DNA of 64,000 nucleotides from Stenotrophomonas maltophilia (GTDB lineage: Bacteria; Pseudomonadota; Gammaproteobacteria; Xanthomonadales; Xanthomonadaceae), in assembly GCF_900186865.1 (NCBI RefSeq), contig NZ_LT906480.1, positions 3,676,001 through 3,740,000 on the forward strand. The letters are read 5' to 3'. The notes below the pieces were generated by a model. That model ran no database searches. It was not told the DNA's origin and saw nothing but the letters and a program-made list of their open reading frames with translations. The position numbers and the translations under genes were made by a program. Below, piece after piece: positions 8,511 to 18,069 of the stretch (its first letter is position 1; every line of letters begins with the position of its first letter).

Positions 8511-10148
8511 CTACGGCAGCGCGCGCGCCAGCATCGCCGTCAGCTCCAGCCCCGCCGGCAGCGTCCCGAACGCCAGCCCATGCTCCCCTTCCAGCCGGCT
8601 ACGCACGAACGCCTCCGCCATCGGACTGCGCGCACGCAGCAGCAGCGCCGCCTGCAGCAGCAGCGCAGTGCGCTCGCAGAACAGCCGCGCCTGCGCTTCC
8701 TCCGGTGGCGGCGCCGCTGCCCAACGCTGCAATGCTGCTGCATAGCGCGCATCACGGTCAGCCACCGACGCCAGCTCACCGCGCAACGCCGCCATCGCCT
8801 CCGGTTCACGCGCCAGCGCACGCAGCACATCCAGGCACTGGATGTTGCCGCTGCCCTCCCAGATCGAATTCAACGGTGCCTGCCGGTACAGTCGGGGCAG
8901 CATCGACTCCTCCACGTAGCCGGCACCGCCCAGGCATTCCTGCGCTTCATTGACGAAGGCCGGCGCACGCTTGCACAGCCAGTACTTGCCCAGCGCCGTC
9001 CCCAACCGCGCCATCGCCGCTTCATTGGCATCCACACCGGCACGATCCACCGCGCGTGCGATGCGCATCGCCAACACCGTGGCCGCTTCCGACTCCAGCG
9101 CCAGATCAGCCAGCACGTTGGTCATCAGCGAGTGCTCCACCAGCAGCTTGCCGAAGGTGCGCCGATGGCGTGCATGATGCAGCGCCTGCGCCAGCGCCAT
9201 GCGCATCTCCGCGGCCGCACCCAGCATGCAGTCCAGGCGGGTCATCATCACCATGCCGATGATGGTCGCCACGCCACGCCCTTCTTCGCTCACGCGCCAT
9301 GCCTGCGCGCCACAGAACTCGACCTCGCTGGACGCATTGGACCAGTCACCCAGCTTGTCCTTCAGCCGCATCAGCCTGAATGCATTGCGGTCGCCATCGG
9401 CCAGCCGGCGCGGCATCAGCAGGCAGGTCAGCCCGCCCGGCGCCTGCGCCAGCACCAGGAAGCCATCGCACATCGGCGCGGAAAAGAACCACTTGTGGCC
9501 GACCAGGCGGTAACGTTCGCCATCGATCGGTTCGGCGCGCGTGCTGTTCGCACGTACATCCGAGCCGCCCTGCTTCTCGGTCATGCCCATGCCCAGCGTG
9601 ATGCCGGTCTTGTCCGCCACCGGCACGTCGCGCGGGTCATAGACCGGCGCGGCGGCCTTGCGCGCCCATTCGGCCAGGTGCGGCTGCGACTGCAGCACTG
9701 CCACCGCCGCATGGGTCATGGTCAAGGGGCAACTGGTGCCAGCTTCGGCCTGGTGGTGCAGGTAGCTCAGCGCCGCACGCGCGACGTGTGCGCCGGGCTG
9801 CGGCTCGTGCCAGGACAAACCCGCCACGCCATGCTGCTTCGCTGCGGACATCAGCTGGTGGTACGCAGGGTGGAACTCGACCGTATCAATGCGGTGGCCC
9901 TGCGCATCGTGCGTACGCAGCCGCGGGCGATCACGGTTGGCATCGAAGCCGAGCCGGTACAACTCGTCGCCGGCCAAGGCCCCGTACACGGCCAGGCGTG
10001 GCGCTAAGGCACCGGCACCCTCGCGATGCACCGCCTCCGCCAACGCCACATCGTCGGTCCACAGCTGGCGGCCCGCGAACGGTGGCGGCTGGTTCAGCAC
10101 CACATGGGTTTCAAACGGCGCGTTGCTGCTGAAGCTGGGTCCACTCAT
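8511..10148 (-). CDS. aidB: AidB-type acyl-CoA dehydrogenase-like flavoprotein
   Basis: 545 residues, close to E. coli AidB (541), and recognisable along its whole length: THVVLNQPPP, EAVHREGAGA, GMGMTEKQGGSDVRANST, RLVGHKWFFSAPMCD, LKDKLGDWSNASSEVEF and LYRQAPLNSIWEGSGN. AidB is an FAD protein of the acyl-CoA dehydrogenase fold that binds DNA and is induced by alkylation as part of the Ada response. Dehydrogenase activity in vivo is doubtful. The chosen start (MSGPSF) matches the family and lies 12 bp after AGGA; a Met three codons earlier is possible and the frame is open 90 bp upstream. It is divergent from the ligase-associated repair operon, which supports a DNA-damage role. Confidence 0.9.
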   Translation of the reverse strand: MSGPSFSSNAPFETHVVLNQPPPFAGRQLWTDDVALAEAVHREGAGALAPRLAVYGALAGDELYRLGFDANRDRPRLRTHDAQGHRIDTVEFHPAYHQLMSAAKQHGVAGLSWHEPQPGAHVARAALSYLHHQAEAGTSCPLTMTHAAVAVLQSQPHLAEWARKAAAPVYDPRDVPVADKTGITLGMGMTEKQGGSDVRANSTRAEPIDGERYRLVGHKWFFSAPMCDGFLVLAQAPGGLTCLLMPRRLADGDRNAFRLMRLKDKLGDWSNASSEVEFCGAQAWRVSEEGRGVATIIGMVMMTRLDCMLGAAAEMRMALAQALHHARHRRTFGKLLVEHSLMTNVLADLALESEAATVLAMRIARAVDRAGVDANEAAMARLGTALGKYWLCKRAPAFVNEAQECLGGAGYVEESMLPRLYRQAPLNSIWEGSGNIQCLDVLRALAREPEAMAALRGELASVADRDARYAAALQRWAAAPPPEEAQARLFCERTALLLQAALLLRARSPMAEAFVRSRLEGEHGLAFGTLPAGLELTAMLARALP

Positions 10149-10261
10149 CCGGTCCATCCTGGCGGCAAGAGGTATGCGGTCCGATTGTGCCGCATGCCCC
10201 GCCAAGCCCGTGTTCAGGCCGGTTCTCACCGCCTGCACGAAGCGCAGGCCACAGTGGCCGC

Positions 10262-11260
10262 ATGGAAGGCAATGACGATCTGGTGGTGCTGCGTCCGGAG
10301 GGGCTGTACTGCGCCGCGGGAGATTTCCACATCGATCCCTGGCGCCCGGTGCCGCGCGCGGTCATCACCCATGGCCACGGCGACCACGCGCGCCCGGGCA
10401 TGGGCGAATACCACTGCAGCGAAGGAAGCCTGCCGATCCTGCGCTGGCGGCTGGGCGATGTTGGCGTACAGGCGCACGCCGAGGGGGTGCCGTTCCGCTT
10501 GGGCCGGGTGCAGGTATCGCTGCATCCGGCCGGTCATGTGCTCGGTTCGTCCCAGGTGCGCATCGACGATGGTGAACGGGTGTGGGTGGCGTCCGGCGAC
10601 TACAAGCGCCAACCCGACCCGACCTGCACGCCCTTCGAAGTGGTGCCCTGCGATACGTTCATCACCGAAGCCACGTTCGCGCTGCCGATCTATCGCTGGC
10701 CGGACACCCCGGCGGTCGCCGCAGAGATCGTGGCGTGGCGCCGCGAATGCGAGCAACGTGGCGAAGCGGCGATCCTGCTGTGCTATGCACTCGGCAAGGC
10801 GCAGCGGGTGCTGGCCGAGTTGTTGCCACTGGACGACCGCCCCGCGTGGCTGCACGGCGCCATCGCCAATGGCGTGTCGGTCTACCGGCAGGCCAACATC
10901 CCGATGCTGGAGACGCTCACCGTCGCCGAACAGGGGCGTCAACCCGACGCCGCCGGCCAGTTGATCCTGGCCCCACCCTCGGCCGCAGGCACGCCATGGA
11001 TGCGCCGCTTCGGACCGCATCAACTGGGGTTCGCCTCGGGGTGGATGCAGCTGCGCGGCAATCGGCGGCGCCGCAACGTCGACCGGGGCTTCGTCATTTC
11101 CGATCACGCTGATTGGCCCGCGCTGCTGCAGACCATCGAACAGACCGGCGCGCAGCGGGTCATCGCCACCCATGGCAATACCGATGCATTGATTCCGTTC
11201 CTGCGCGAGCGCGGCGTGGCGGCTGAAGCCTTTCGCACCGACTTCGGGAGCGAGGAATGA
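10262..11260 (+). CDS. Ligase-associated DNA exonuclease (metallo-beta-lactamase fold)
   Basis: 332 residues of the MBL/beta-CASP type (SNM1/CPSF-like). The metal site THGHGDHA holds His37, His39, Asp41 and His42. Further histidines sit in HPAGHVLGSSQV, and the C-terminal parts are VISDHADW and ATHGNT. The family is named for its constant linkage to an ATP-dependent ligase and is predicted to trim DNA ends, perhaps of crosslinked or broken DNA. It is the first gene of an overlapping operon: its TGA overlaps the ligase ATG by four bases (ATGA). The ATG start has only a weak purine stretch upstream, so a slightly different start is possible. Confidence 0.92.
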   Translation: MEGNDDLVVLRPEGLYCAAGDFHIDPWRPVPRAVITHGHGDHARPGMGEYHCSEGSLPILRWRLGDVGVQAHAEGVPFRLGRVQVSLHPAGHVLGSSQVRIDDGERVWVASGDYKRQPDPTCTPFEVVPCDTFITEATFALPIYRWPDTPAVAAEIVAWRRECEQRGEAAILLCYALGKAQRVLAELLPLDDRPAWLHGAIANGVSVYRQANIPMLETLTVAEQGRQPDAAGQLILAPPSAAGTPWMRRFGPHQLGFASGWMQLRGNRRRRNVDRGFVISDHADWPALLQTIEQTGAQRVIATHGNTDALIPFLRERGVAAEAFRTDFGSEE

Positions 11261-12864
11261 AGGCGTTCGCCGCGCTCTACCAGCGCCTGGATCGCAGTAC
11301 TGCGACGCTGGACAAGCGCGCCGCACTGGTCGACTACTTCCGCCACGCAGCGGCGCACGATGCGGCGTGGGCGCTGTACCTGCTCAGCGGCGGCAAGGTC
11401 GGCGGCGCACGCCGCAGGATCGCCGCCAGTGGTGAGCTGCGCAGCTGGATTGCCGAGGAATCCGGACTGCCCGCCTGGCTGGTGGAAGACAGCTACGCTC
11501 AGGTCGGCGATCTGGCCGAAACACTGACACTGCTGCTGGATGACCCCTTGCATCCCGCCGCCGACCGGCCGTTGTCGGACTGGATCGAACAGCATCTGCT
11601 GGCGGTGGCCAACCAGCCCGAAGTGGTGCGCCGTGCGGCGGTCGTCGCCGGCTGGCGGCAGCTGCGTAGCGGCGAGCGCCTGGTGTTCAACAAGCTGCTC
11701 ACCGGCGCGCTGCGCGTGGGTGTCTCGCAACGGCTGGTGCAGCAGGCGCTGGCAGAATGGTGCGGCCTGGACATCGCGCGCATCGCCCAGCGCATGCTCG
11801 GCGAGTGGGTGCCCTCTCCCGCGTTGCTGGGGCAGCTGCTGTCGCCGGATGAACTGCCACTGGACCGGCAGCAGCCGTACCCGTTCTTCCTGGCCTCACC
11901 GCTGGAGGGCGAACCCGGCGAACGGCTGGGTCCGGTCGAAGACTGGCTGCTGGAGTGGAAGTGGGATGGAATCCGTCTGCAGCTGCTGCGCCGACGCGGT
12001 GAAGTGGCGCTGTGGTCACGTGGCGAGGAACGGCTGGATGGCCGCTTCCCGGAAATTGAACAGGCCGCGATGGCGCTGCCCGACGGCTGCGTGCTGGACG
12101 GAGAACTGCTGGCCTGGGACGAGAGCGACGACCTGCCGCGCGCCTTCACCGCGCTGCAGACCCGCATCCAGCGTCGCAAGCCCGGTGCAGCGACCTTGCG
12201 CAACACCCCGGTACGCGTGCTTGCCTACGACCTGCTTGAACGCGATGGCGAGGATCTGCGCGGGCTGCCACTGCAGCAACGGCGTGCACAGTTGGCCGAG
12301 GTCATCGGTGCCCTGGGCGATACACGCATCCAGCTGTCGCCCGACGTACCCGCTGGAGACTGGCTGCAGGCGGCCACGTTGCGGGAGGCCGCCCGTGAGC
12401 GGGGCGTCGAAGGGTTGATGCTGAAACGCCGGACGTCCGCCTACCAGTCAGGGCGACGGCGCGGCGACTGGTGGAAATGGAAGGTAGACCCCCTGACCAT
12501 CGATGCCGTGCTGCTGTATGCGCAGGCCGGCCATGGACGGCGCAGCACGCTGTACACCGATTACACCTTCGGCGTCTGGGACGGCGATACGCTGGTGCCG
12601 GTGGCCAAGGCCTATTCGGGCCTGGATGACAAGGAAATCCTGGCCCTCGATCGCTGGATCCGCGCCAACACCCGTGAACGGTTTGGCCCGGTGCGCAGCG
12701 TGCGTGCCGAACAGGTGTTTGAACTGGGCTTCGAGGCAGTCAACCGCAGCAGCCGGCACAAATCCGGCATCGCCGTGCGCTTTCCCCGCATCCTGCGCTG
12801 GCGCCACGACAAGCCCGCCGCCGAAGCCGACCAGCTGGCCACGCTGCAGGCGCTGGCGCGATGA
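11257..12864 (+). CDS. ATP-dependent DNA ligase (damage-response type)
   Basis: 535 residues. The N-terminal domain (1-200) is a DNA-binding ligase region. The nucleotidyltransferase core contains EWKWDGIR with adenylated Lys235. It is followed by VLDGELLAWD (motif III), GVEGLMLKRRTSAYQSGRR (motif IV) and WWKWKVDPLTIDAVLLYA (motif V), with an OB-fold domain at the C terminus. It seals nicks with ATP, separately from the NAD-dependent LigA of replication. Homologues in this cluster have been linked to crosslink (cisplatin-type) damage tolerance. Four-base overlaps with both neighbours show translational coupling. All catalytic motifs appear intact. Confidence 0.93.
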   Translation: MKAFAALYQRLDRSTATLDKRAALVDYFRHAAAHDAAWALYLLSGGKVGGARRRIAASGELRSWIAEESGLPAWLVEDSYAQVGDLAETLTLLLDDPLHPAADRPLSDWIEQHLLAVANQPEVVRRAAVVAGWRQLRSGERLVFNKLLTGALRVGVSQRLVQQALAEWCGLDIARIAQRMLGEWVPSPALLGQLLSPDELPLDRQQPYPFFLASPLEGEPGERLGPVEDWLLEWKWDGIRLQLLRRRGEVALWSRGEERLDGRFPEIEQAAMALPDGCVLDGELLAWDESDDLPRAFTALQTRIQRRKPGAATLRNTPVRVLAYDLLERDGEDLRGLPLQQRRAQLAEVIGALGDTRIQLSPDVPAGDWLQAATLREAARERGVEGLMLKRRTSAYQSGRRRGDWWKWKVDPLTIDAVLLYAQAGHGRRSTLYTDYTFGVWDGDTLVPVAKAYSGLDDKEILALDRWIRANTRERFGPVRSVRAEQVFELGFEAVNRSSRHKSGIAVRFPRILRWRHDKPAAEADQLATLQALAR

Positions 12865-15320
12865 ACCGCCGCCAGGCGTTGCGCCGGCTGGAAGACTGGT
12901 TCGCTGCGCGCGGCTGGCGCTCACTGCCGTTCCAGCGCGCGATGTGGCGGCACTATCTGGCGGGCGACTCCGGGCTGCTGCACACCCCCACCGGCAGCGG
13001 CAAGACGCTGGCCATGTTCGGCGGCCCGCTGCTGCAGGCGATGCTCGATCCACCGTCGGCACCGCGCCGGGCCAGCGCGGTGCGGCCGCTGCAGGTGCTG
13101 TGGGTGACGCCGCTGCGGGCATTGGCCAGTGATACCGCACGTGCGCTGCAGGCAGTGATCGACGGGCTGGGCTTGGGCTGGCGGGTCGGCCTGCGCAGCG
13201 GCGACGCCAGCAACCGCGAGCGCCGGCAGGCCCGCGAAGGCAGCGTCGACGTACTGGTGACCACGCCGGAATCGCTGGCACTGCTGCTGAGCTATCCCGA
13301 CACACTGCCACGCATGCGCCAGCTGCGCTGCGTGGTGGTGGACGAATGGCATGAACTGCTGGGCAACAAGCGCGGCGTCCTGCTGCAGCTGAACCTGGCG
13401 GTGCTGCGCGACGCCGCTCCTTCCCTGCAGCTTTGGGGACTGTCGGCCACGCTGGGCAACCTGCCGCAGGCCCGCGACGTGCTGCTGCCTGGCCAACAGG
13501 ATGCACCGATCGTACAGGGCGTTCGTCCGCGCGCGATCAGCGTGCGCAGCCTGCTGCCGGAACCCGGTGAACGTTTCCCTTGGGCGGGGCATCTCGGCCT
13601 GGCGCAGCTGCCGCGCGTGCTGGACGCACTGATGGCCGTACGCAGCAGCCTGCTGTTCACCAACACCCGCGCGCAGGCCGAGCTGTGGCACCAGGCGCTG
13701 GCTGCGGTATGGCCGGAAGACGCGGACACGCTGGCACTGCATCATGGCTCGCTGGATCCAGCACTGCGCCAGCAGGTGGAAGACGGCCTGCGCGCAGGCG
13801 CGTTGCGCTGCGTGGTGGCGACCTCCAGCCTCGATCTCGGCGTGGATTTCCCGGAGGTTGAACAGGTACTGCAGCTGGGCAGTCCCAAGGGCGTGGCGCG
13901 GCTGCGCCAGCGCGCCGGGCGCGCACGCCATCGTCCCGGCGCCGGGGGGGCCATCGCCTGCATACCCAGCCACGCACTGGAACTGGCCGAATATGCAGCG
14001 GTGCGCCGCGCACTGCACGAAGGCGTGGTCGAAGCGCGCCGACCGCCGACGTTGTCACTGGACGTGCTGGCACAGCATGCGGCCAGCCGCGCCCTCGCTG
14101 GCGGCTTTGACAGTGATGCGCTGCTGGCGCAGGTGCGTCGCACCCATGCCTTCGCCACGCTGGGCGATGAACAATGGCGGGCCGTCCTGGACTTCATCGT
14201 GCAGGGTGGGCAGGCGCTGGCGCAGTACCCCGATTTCCACAAGGTCGTGCGCGATGCCGATGGCAGCTACCGCATGCACGATCGCCGCCAGGCGCTGCGG
14301 CACCGCCTGTCGATCGGCACCATCAGCAGCGATGGCAGCGTGCGCGTGCAGTTCCTGCGCGGTGGCGGGCTTGGTGCAGTGGAGGAGCAGTTCGCCAGCC
14401 GCCTGCGTCGCGGCGACCGTTTCCAGTTCGCCGGGCGCCTGCTGGAACTGGTGCAGCTGCGCGACATGACCGCTTTCGTGCGGCTGGCACGAGGGCGCGG
14501 TGATGGTGTGGTGCCGCGCTGGCAGGGAGGCCAGTTGCCGCTGTCGATGCCACTCGGCCGTGAGCTGGAGTGGGTACTGTCCGGCGCCGACGACAGTGCC
14601 GAATCCCGCTGGTTGTCACCGTTGCTGGCACTGCAGCAGCAGTTGTCGGCGCTTCCCGGCCCAGAGCACCTGCTGGTGGAAGAGGTGCGGCGCCGCGAAG
14701 GCCAGTTCATGTTCGTCTACCCCTTTGCCGGCCGCCACGTACACGAGGCACTGGCCGCGCTGTTGGCGCTGCGCTGCACCCGCCAGCAACGCAACAGCAT
14801 TGGCTATGCGGTGAACGATCATGGCCTGGTGCTGGCGCCGGCGCGGCCGATCGATCTGGATGAGGCGCAATGGCGTGCGTTGTTCGGCAATGACCGGTTG
14901 CTGGCCGATCTGCGCGAGGCAGTGAACCTGGGCGAGCTGGCGCGACGTCAGTTCCGGGGCATCGCACGCGTAGCAGGCCTGCTGGTGCCCAGCCTGCCCG
15001 GTGGCATGCCACGGTCGCTGCGCCAGCTGCAGGCGTCCGCGGGCCTGCTGTACGACGTGCTGCGCGAGCACGATCCGGAACACCTGCTGCTGGCGCTGGC
15101 GGAACATGAAGTGCTGTACGACAGCCTCGACCTGCCGGGGGTGCAGCAGGTACTGGAGCGGATCGGCACGCAGCAGCTGTCGCTGCAGCGACCGTCATCA
15201 CTCACGCCGCTGGGCTTTCCATTGTGGGCCGAACGCCTGCGCGGTCAGTTCAGCAATGAAGACTGGCGTATGCGCGTGCAGCGCGCGGCCCAGCAACTGG
15301 AGCGCCGCCATGACCGATGA
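12861..15320 (+). CDS. Ligase-associated Lhr-like DEXH-box helicase
   Basis: 819 residues, the typical length of the short Lhr core (Lhr-C1-like without the long extension). Walker A is TPTGSGKTL (residues 43-51) and motif II is VVDEWHEL. Other motifs are LSATLGN, LLFTNTRAQAELWH, TSSLDLGVDF and QRAGRARHRPG (motif VI). The C-terminal half holds the winged-helix and Lhr-specific domains. Lhr-type enzymes move 3'-5' on single-stranded DNA and unwind RNA:DNA hybrids in repair. It shares a four-base overlap with the ligase and an 11-bp overlap with the phosphoesterase, making it part of a single damage-response unit. Confidence 0.93.
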   Translation: MNRRQALRRLEDWFAARGWRSLPFQRAMWRHYLAGDSGLLHTPTGSGKTLAMFGGPLLQAMLDPPSAPRRASAVRPLQVLWVTPLRALASDTARALQAVIDGLGLGWRVGLRSGDASNRERRQAREGSVDVLVTTPESLALLLSYPDTLPRMRQLRCVVVDEWHELLGNKRGVLLQLNLAVLRDAAPSLQLWGLSATLGNLPQARDVLLPGQQDAPIVQGVRPRAISVRSLLPEPGERFPWAGHLGLAQLPRVLDALMAVRSSLLFTNTRAQAELWHQALAAVWPEDADTLALHHGSLDPALRQQVEDGLRAGALRCVVATSSLDLGVDFPEVEQVLQLGSPKGVARLRQRAGRARHRPGAGGAIACIPSHALELAEYAAVRRALHEGVVEARRPPTLSLDVLAQHAASRALAGGFDSDALLAQVRRTHAFATLGDEQWRAVLDFIVQGGQALAQYPDFHKVVRDADGSYRMHDRRQALRHRLSIGTISSDGSVRVQFLRGGGLGAVEEQFASRLRRGDRFQFAGRLLELVQLRDMTAFVRLARGRGDGVVPRWQGGQLPLSMPLGRELEWVLSGADDSAESRWLSPLLALQQQLSALPGPEHLLVEEVRRREGQFMFVYPFAGRHVHEALAALLALRCTRQQRNSIGYAVNDHGLVLAPARPIDLDEAQWRALFGNDRLLADLREAVNLGELARRQFRGIARVAGLLVPSLPGGMPRSLRQLQASAGLLYDVLREHDPEHLLLALAEHEVLYDSLDLPGVQQVLERIGTQQLSLQRPSSLTPLGFPLWAERLRGQFSNEDWRMRVQRAAQQLERRHDR

Positions 15321-15951
15321 ATTGCCGCTGCTGCTTGCTGGTGAGTCCGTGGTCCTGGTAGGCGCGCGTGCGCTGTACTGGCCCGCGCGGCAGGCACTGC
15401 TGATCGCAGACCTCCACCTGGGCAAGGCCGATGTGTTCCGTCGCGCCGGCATCGCGTTGCCCAGCGGCGGCACCGGCGAAGACCTGCAACGCTTGCAGCG
15501 GCTTCTGGACCTGCATGCCTGCCGCGAGCTGTGGATCCTGGGCGACATCCTGCATGGGCCGGCGCATCGCGTTGGGTGGTACCAGCAATGGCTGGGATGG
15601 CGTGAACGCAATGCTTCGCTGGACGTGCATGTCCTGCGCGGTAATCACGACCGCCAGCTGCCGCATGCGCAGTTGCAGGTCCAGATCCACGATGAAGTAC
15701 GACTGCGGCCGTTCCTGCTTCGGCATGAGCCGATGCCCGATGCGGCGCTGCATGTGATCGCCGGGCATCTGCACCCGCAGGTTGCCTTGAAGCCACTGCG
15801 ACGGCGCTTCCCCGCGTTCTGGCTGCGTGACCGGATGACGGTCCTGCCCGCCTTCTCCGCATTCACTGCAGGCATCGTGCCTGCCCCCGCCCGCGGCGAA
15901 CAGATGATCGCCTGCGTGGAAAGCGGCCTGGTGGAACTGCCGGTCGCCTGA
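15310..15951 (+). CDS. pdeM: Ligase-associated DNA damage response endonuclease PdeM
   Basis: 213 residues of the calcineurin-like metallophosphoesterase family. Metal-binding motifs are in order: IADLHLGK, LGDILHG, LRGNHDR, LLRHEP and AGHLHP. It is the last gene of the exonuclease-ligase-helicase operon, with its ATG inside the end of the helicase gene. PdeM proteins are predicted nucleases or phosphodiesterases acting on damaged ends; no substrate can be read from the sequence. The stop is one base from the stop of the convergent small acidic gene. Confidence 0.9.
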   Translation: MTDELPLLLAGESVVLVGARALYWPARQALLIADLHLGKADVFRRAGIALPSGGTGEDLQRLQRLLDLHACRELWILGDILHGPAHRVGWYQQWLGWRERNASLDVHVLRGNHDRQLPHAQLQVQIHDEVRLRPFLLRHEPMPDAALHVIAGHLHPQVALKPLRRRFPAFWLRDRMTVLPAFSAFTAGIVPAPARGEQMIACVESGLVELPVA

Positions 15952-15952
15952 C

Positions 15953-16222
15953 TCAGGCCGGACCGATGCCCAGCTGCGGCATCAACTGGAAATCAGGGGT
16001 GTCATTCTCACGCCGCCGCGGCAAGGCCTGGATTGCCGCCAGCATCTCCTGCGCGCAGGTCCTGATGCGTGCGTGATGTTCCGGCGACGCATGGCTGACC
16101 AGGCTGCCGACATGGAACTCGAATACATCCTCCAGTACGTCGGGCTGGTCCTCGTGCAGCATCTGCAGCAGTCCACGCAGCTTGCAGATTTCCGATTCCA
16201 GCTCTTCGACCGCGAACAACAT
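15953..16222 (-). CDS. Small acidic protein of unknown function
   Basis: 89 residues, rich in Glu, Asp and Leu and predicted mostly helical (AVEELESEICKLRGLLQML, then EHHARIRTCAQEMLAAIQAL). The frame is open for 30 more codons, but the inner ATG has the very strong site GAGGAGG seven bases upstream, which decides the start. No signal peptide, membrane segment or known motif. It converges on pdeM with a one-base gap and is flanked by the flavin monooxygenase gene on its own strand. Function unknown. Homologues in Xanthomonadaceae are expected, but I cannot confirm this here. Confidence 0.7.
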   Translation of the reverse strand: MLFAVEELESEICKLRGLLQMLHEDQPDVLEDVFEFHVGSLVSHASPEHHARIRTCAQEMLAAIQALPRRRENDTPDFQLMPQLGIGPA

Positions 16223-16402
16223 GGCGTCCTCCTCTTCAACATCAAGCGGCACGTCCGGGCCGCAACAGGCCGCAACAGCAGCGCTGCCCGGGCCACGCGC
16301 GATGTTGATCACGGAAAGGAAAACGGGCGACGCGCAGTCGCGTGCAAGCTACTTCTCGCACATCCGCGGTGAGGCAACCGTTAATTCACGTGACGGCACG
16401 CT

Positions 16403-17671
16403 TCACGCGCTGGCCGTGATCGCGTTGCTGCGAGGTATTTCCATCGTCGTCGCCAATGCGTCGATGAAGGCCGGATCCAGCGTAAGCGAACCGAACCACC
16501 CCTGCTGCGTGCCGCTGAGCACGCGCAGCATGTGGCCACGGCCTCCAGGCAGGCGCCCCATCGGGCCCAGCAGCACGTCGCGCGTCTTCGCCCAGGCATC
16601 GCGATCGGACTGGAACAGCGGCGTCAGCCAGCGACTCCAGCGCTGGTAGACCGCCACGTGGGCCCTGCGTTGCGCCTGGTAGGCCTGCAATGCAGCGGCA
16701 CCAACGCCATGCGTGCGCACCGCATCGCGCAGCGCCAGCGCATCGAGCAGCGCCATGTTCACCCCCTGTCCCAGCTGCGGGCTCATCGCGTGCGCCGCAT
16801 CACCTGCCAGCACCATGCGGCCCTGGTGCCAGCGCGTCATCACTGCATCGCGATAGACCGCGCGCGCCAGCTGGCCGGCATCGCGCAGGTGGGCGAAGCG
16901 CGCACTGGCCTGCGGCCACAGCGCATGCAGCTCGTCCAGCCAGGGCGTCATGCCATCGGCCTGCCAGCGCTCGAAGTCGGTGCGTGGCAGGCTCCAGAAG
17001 AAACTCAGGCGCGGCGTGTCATCGCCGGGGCGCGTGCCGACCGGCAACAGGCCGATCATCTTGCGCGCGGCCACGTAGCGCTGCCGCAGCTCCTGCACAT
17101 GCGGCCAGTCTTCGGCCGGCAACAGGCACCACAGCGCTCCCCACGGATACACGCGGTCCAGCCCGGCACCGCCGGCAATGGTGCTGCGCAGCGTAGAGGC
17201 CGCGCCATCGGCGGCCACCACCAGGTCGAACGGGCCATGCAGGCGCCCTTCGCTGTCGCGCAGGCGGCCCTGCTCGGCATCCACGGCGGCGATGGTGACG
17301 CCCGCATGCAGATTGCCTGCCCCCGCGCGCGCCTGGTCCAACAGCGAGAACAACGCCCCACGCTGCATGCCCAGGCCATGCAGGCGCGCATCCAGACCGT
17401 CGTAGCGCATGTCCATCACCGCGCGCTCGCATGGCGTGTCGCCATACAGGCGGTGCACCGGCGCGGCATGCGCGCGCACCGCATCCAGCAGGCCCATCTG
17501 CCACAGCACCTGCAGGCCGCTGGGCTGCAGCAGGAAACCGGCACCCACCGGTCCCGGCGTCGGCACGCGTTCGAATATCTCCACTTCGTGGCCGTCACGG
17601 GTGAGGAGGATGGACACCGCCTGTCCAGCGGTGCCGTAGCCGATCACGGCGATACGCAGTCGTTCCGTCAT
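16403..17671 (-). CDS. FAD-dependent monooxygenase (aromatic hydroxylase type)
   Basis: 422 residues of the PHBH/salicylate hydroxylase class. The Rossmann motif is AVIGYGTAGQAVSILL. The DG motif is VVAADGAASTLR and the GD motif GDAAHAMSPQLGQGVNMA contacts FAD ribityl and pyrophosphate. Such enzymes hydroxylate aromatic rings with NAD(P)H and O2 in the cytoplasm. No ring-cleavage or transport genes are adjacent, so the substrate is unknown. The frame extends 46 codons upstream, but MTERLRIAVIGYG is the normal N terminus. The upstream extension would run through the cold shock gene terminator. Confidence 0.85.
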   Translation of the reverse strand: MTERLRIAVIGYGTAGQAVSILLTRDGHEVEIFERVPTPGPVGAGFLLQPSGLQVLWQMGLLDAVRAHAAPVHRLYGDTPCERAVMDMRYDGLDARLHGLGMQRGALFSLLDQARAGAGNLHAGVTIAAVDAEQGRLRDSEGRLHGPFDLVVAADGAASTLRSTIAGGAGLDRVYPWGALWCLLPAEDWPHVQELRQRYVAARKMIGLLPVGTRPGDDTPRLSFFWSLPRTDFERWQADGMTPWLDELHALWPQASARFAHLRDAGQLARAVYRDAVMTRWHQGRMVLAGDAAHAMSPQLGQGVNMALLDALALRDAVRTHGVGAAALQAYQAQRRAHVAVYQRWSRWLTPLFQSDRDAWAKTRDVLLGPMGRLPGGRGHMLRVLSGTQQGWFGSLTLDPAFIDALATTMEIPRSNAITASA

Positions 17672-17726
17672 GGCCACATTGTGCCCGAGGCGGGTGGATC
17701 GCGAACCGGCCGCGGGCACGCCGCGC

Positions 17727-17756
17727 AAAAAAAAACCCCGCCGAAGCGGGGTTTTC
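17727..17756 (-). terminator. Terminator of the cold shock gene
   Basis: Stem AAAACCCCGC / GCGGGGTTTT with loop CGAA and nine A on the plus strand, giving a nine-U tail for minus-strand transcripts. It lies just past the cold shock stop codon. Confidence 0.95.
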
Positions 17757-17774
17757 AACGCACTGTCGAGTGGA

Positions 17775-17981
17775 TCACTCGGCCGGCGTGATGTTCGAAG
17801 CCTGGGCACCCTTCGGGCCCTGGGTCACGTCATAGGTGACACGCTGGCCTTCCTGCAGGCTGCGGAAGCCCTTGGAGTTGATGGCGGAGAAGTGCGCGAA
17901 CACGTCGGCGCTGCCATCCTCCGGCGAGATGAAGCCAAATCCCTTGGCGTCGTTGAACCACTTGACGGTACCGTTCGGCAT
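17775..17981 (-). CDS. Cold shock domain protein (CspA family)
   Basis: 68 residues, a single cold shock domain. RNP1 is [10 protein letters not shown] and RNP2 is DVFAHFSAI. The N terminus [14 protein letters not shown] and C terminus [12 protein letters not shown] are typical. It binds single-stranded RNA and DNA as an RNA chaperone. The start is fixed by family length; the open frame upstream is leader. An 88-bp gap to the next gene contains its promoter or a CspA-like structured leader; I see no clear cold-box. A strong terminator makes it monocistronic. Whether it is cold-inducible or constitutive cannot be told. Confidence 0.95.
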   Translation of the reverse strand: MPNGTVKWFNDAKGFGFISPEDGSADVFAHFSAINSKGFRSLQEGQRVTYDVTQGPKGAQASNITPAE

Positions 17982-18069
17982 GGTGATGCGAGACCTTATG
18001 CAATGAATGGGTGGTGTACGCTGAACCCGCGCACAAGCTGAGTATGCAAAGCTTGCTCGGGGAAGACAA

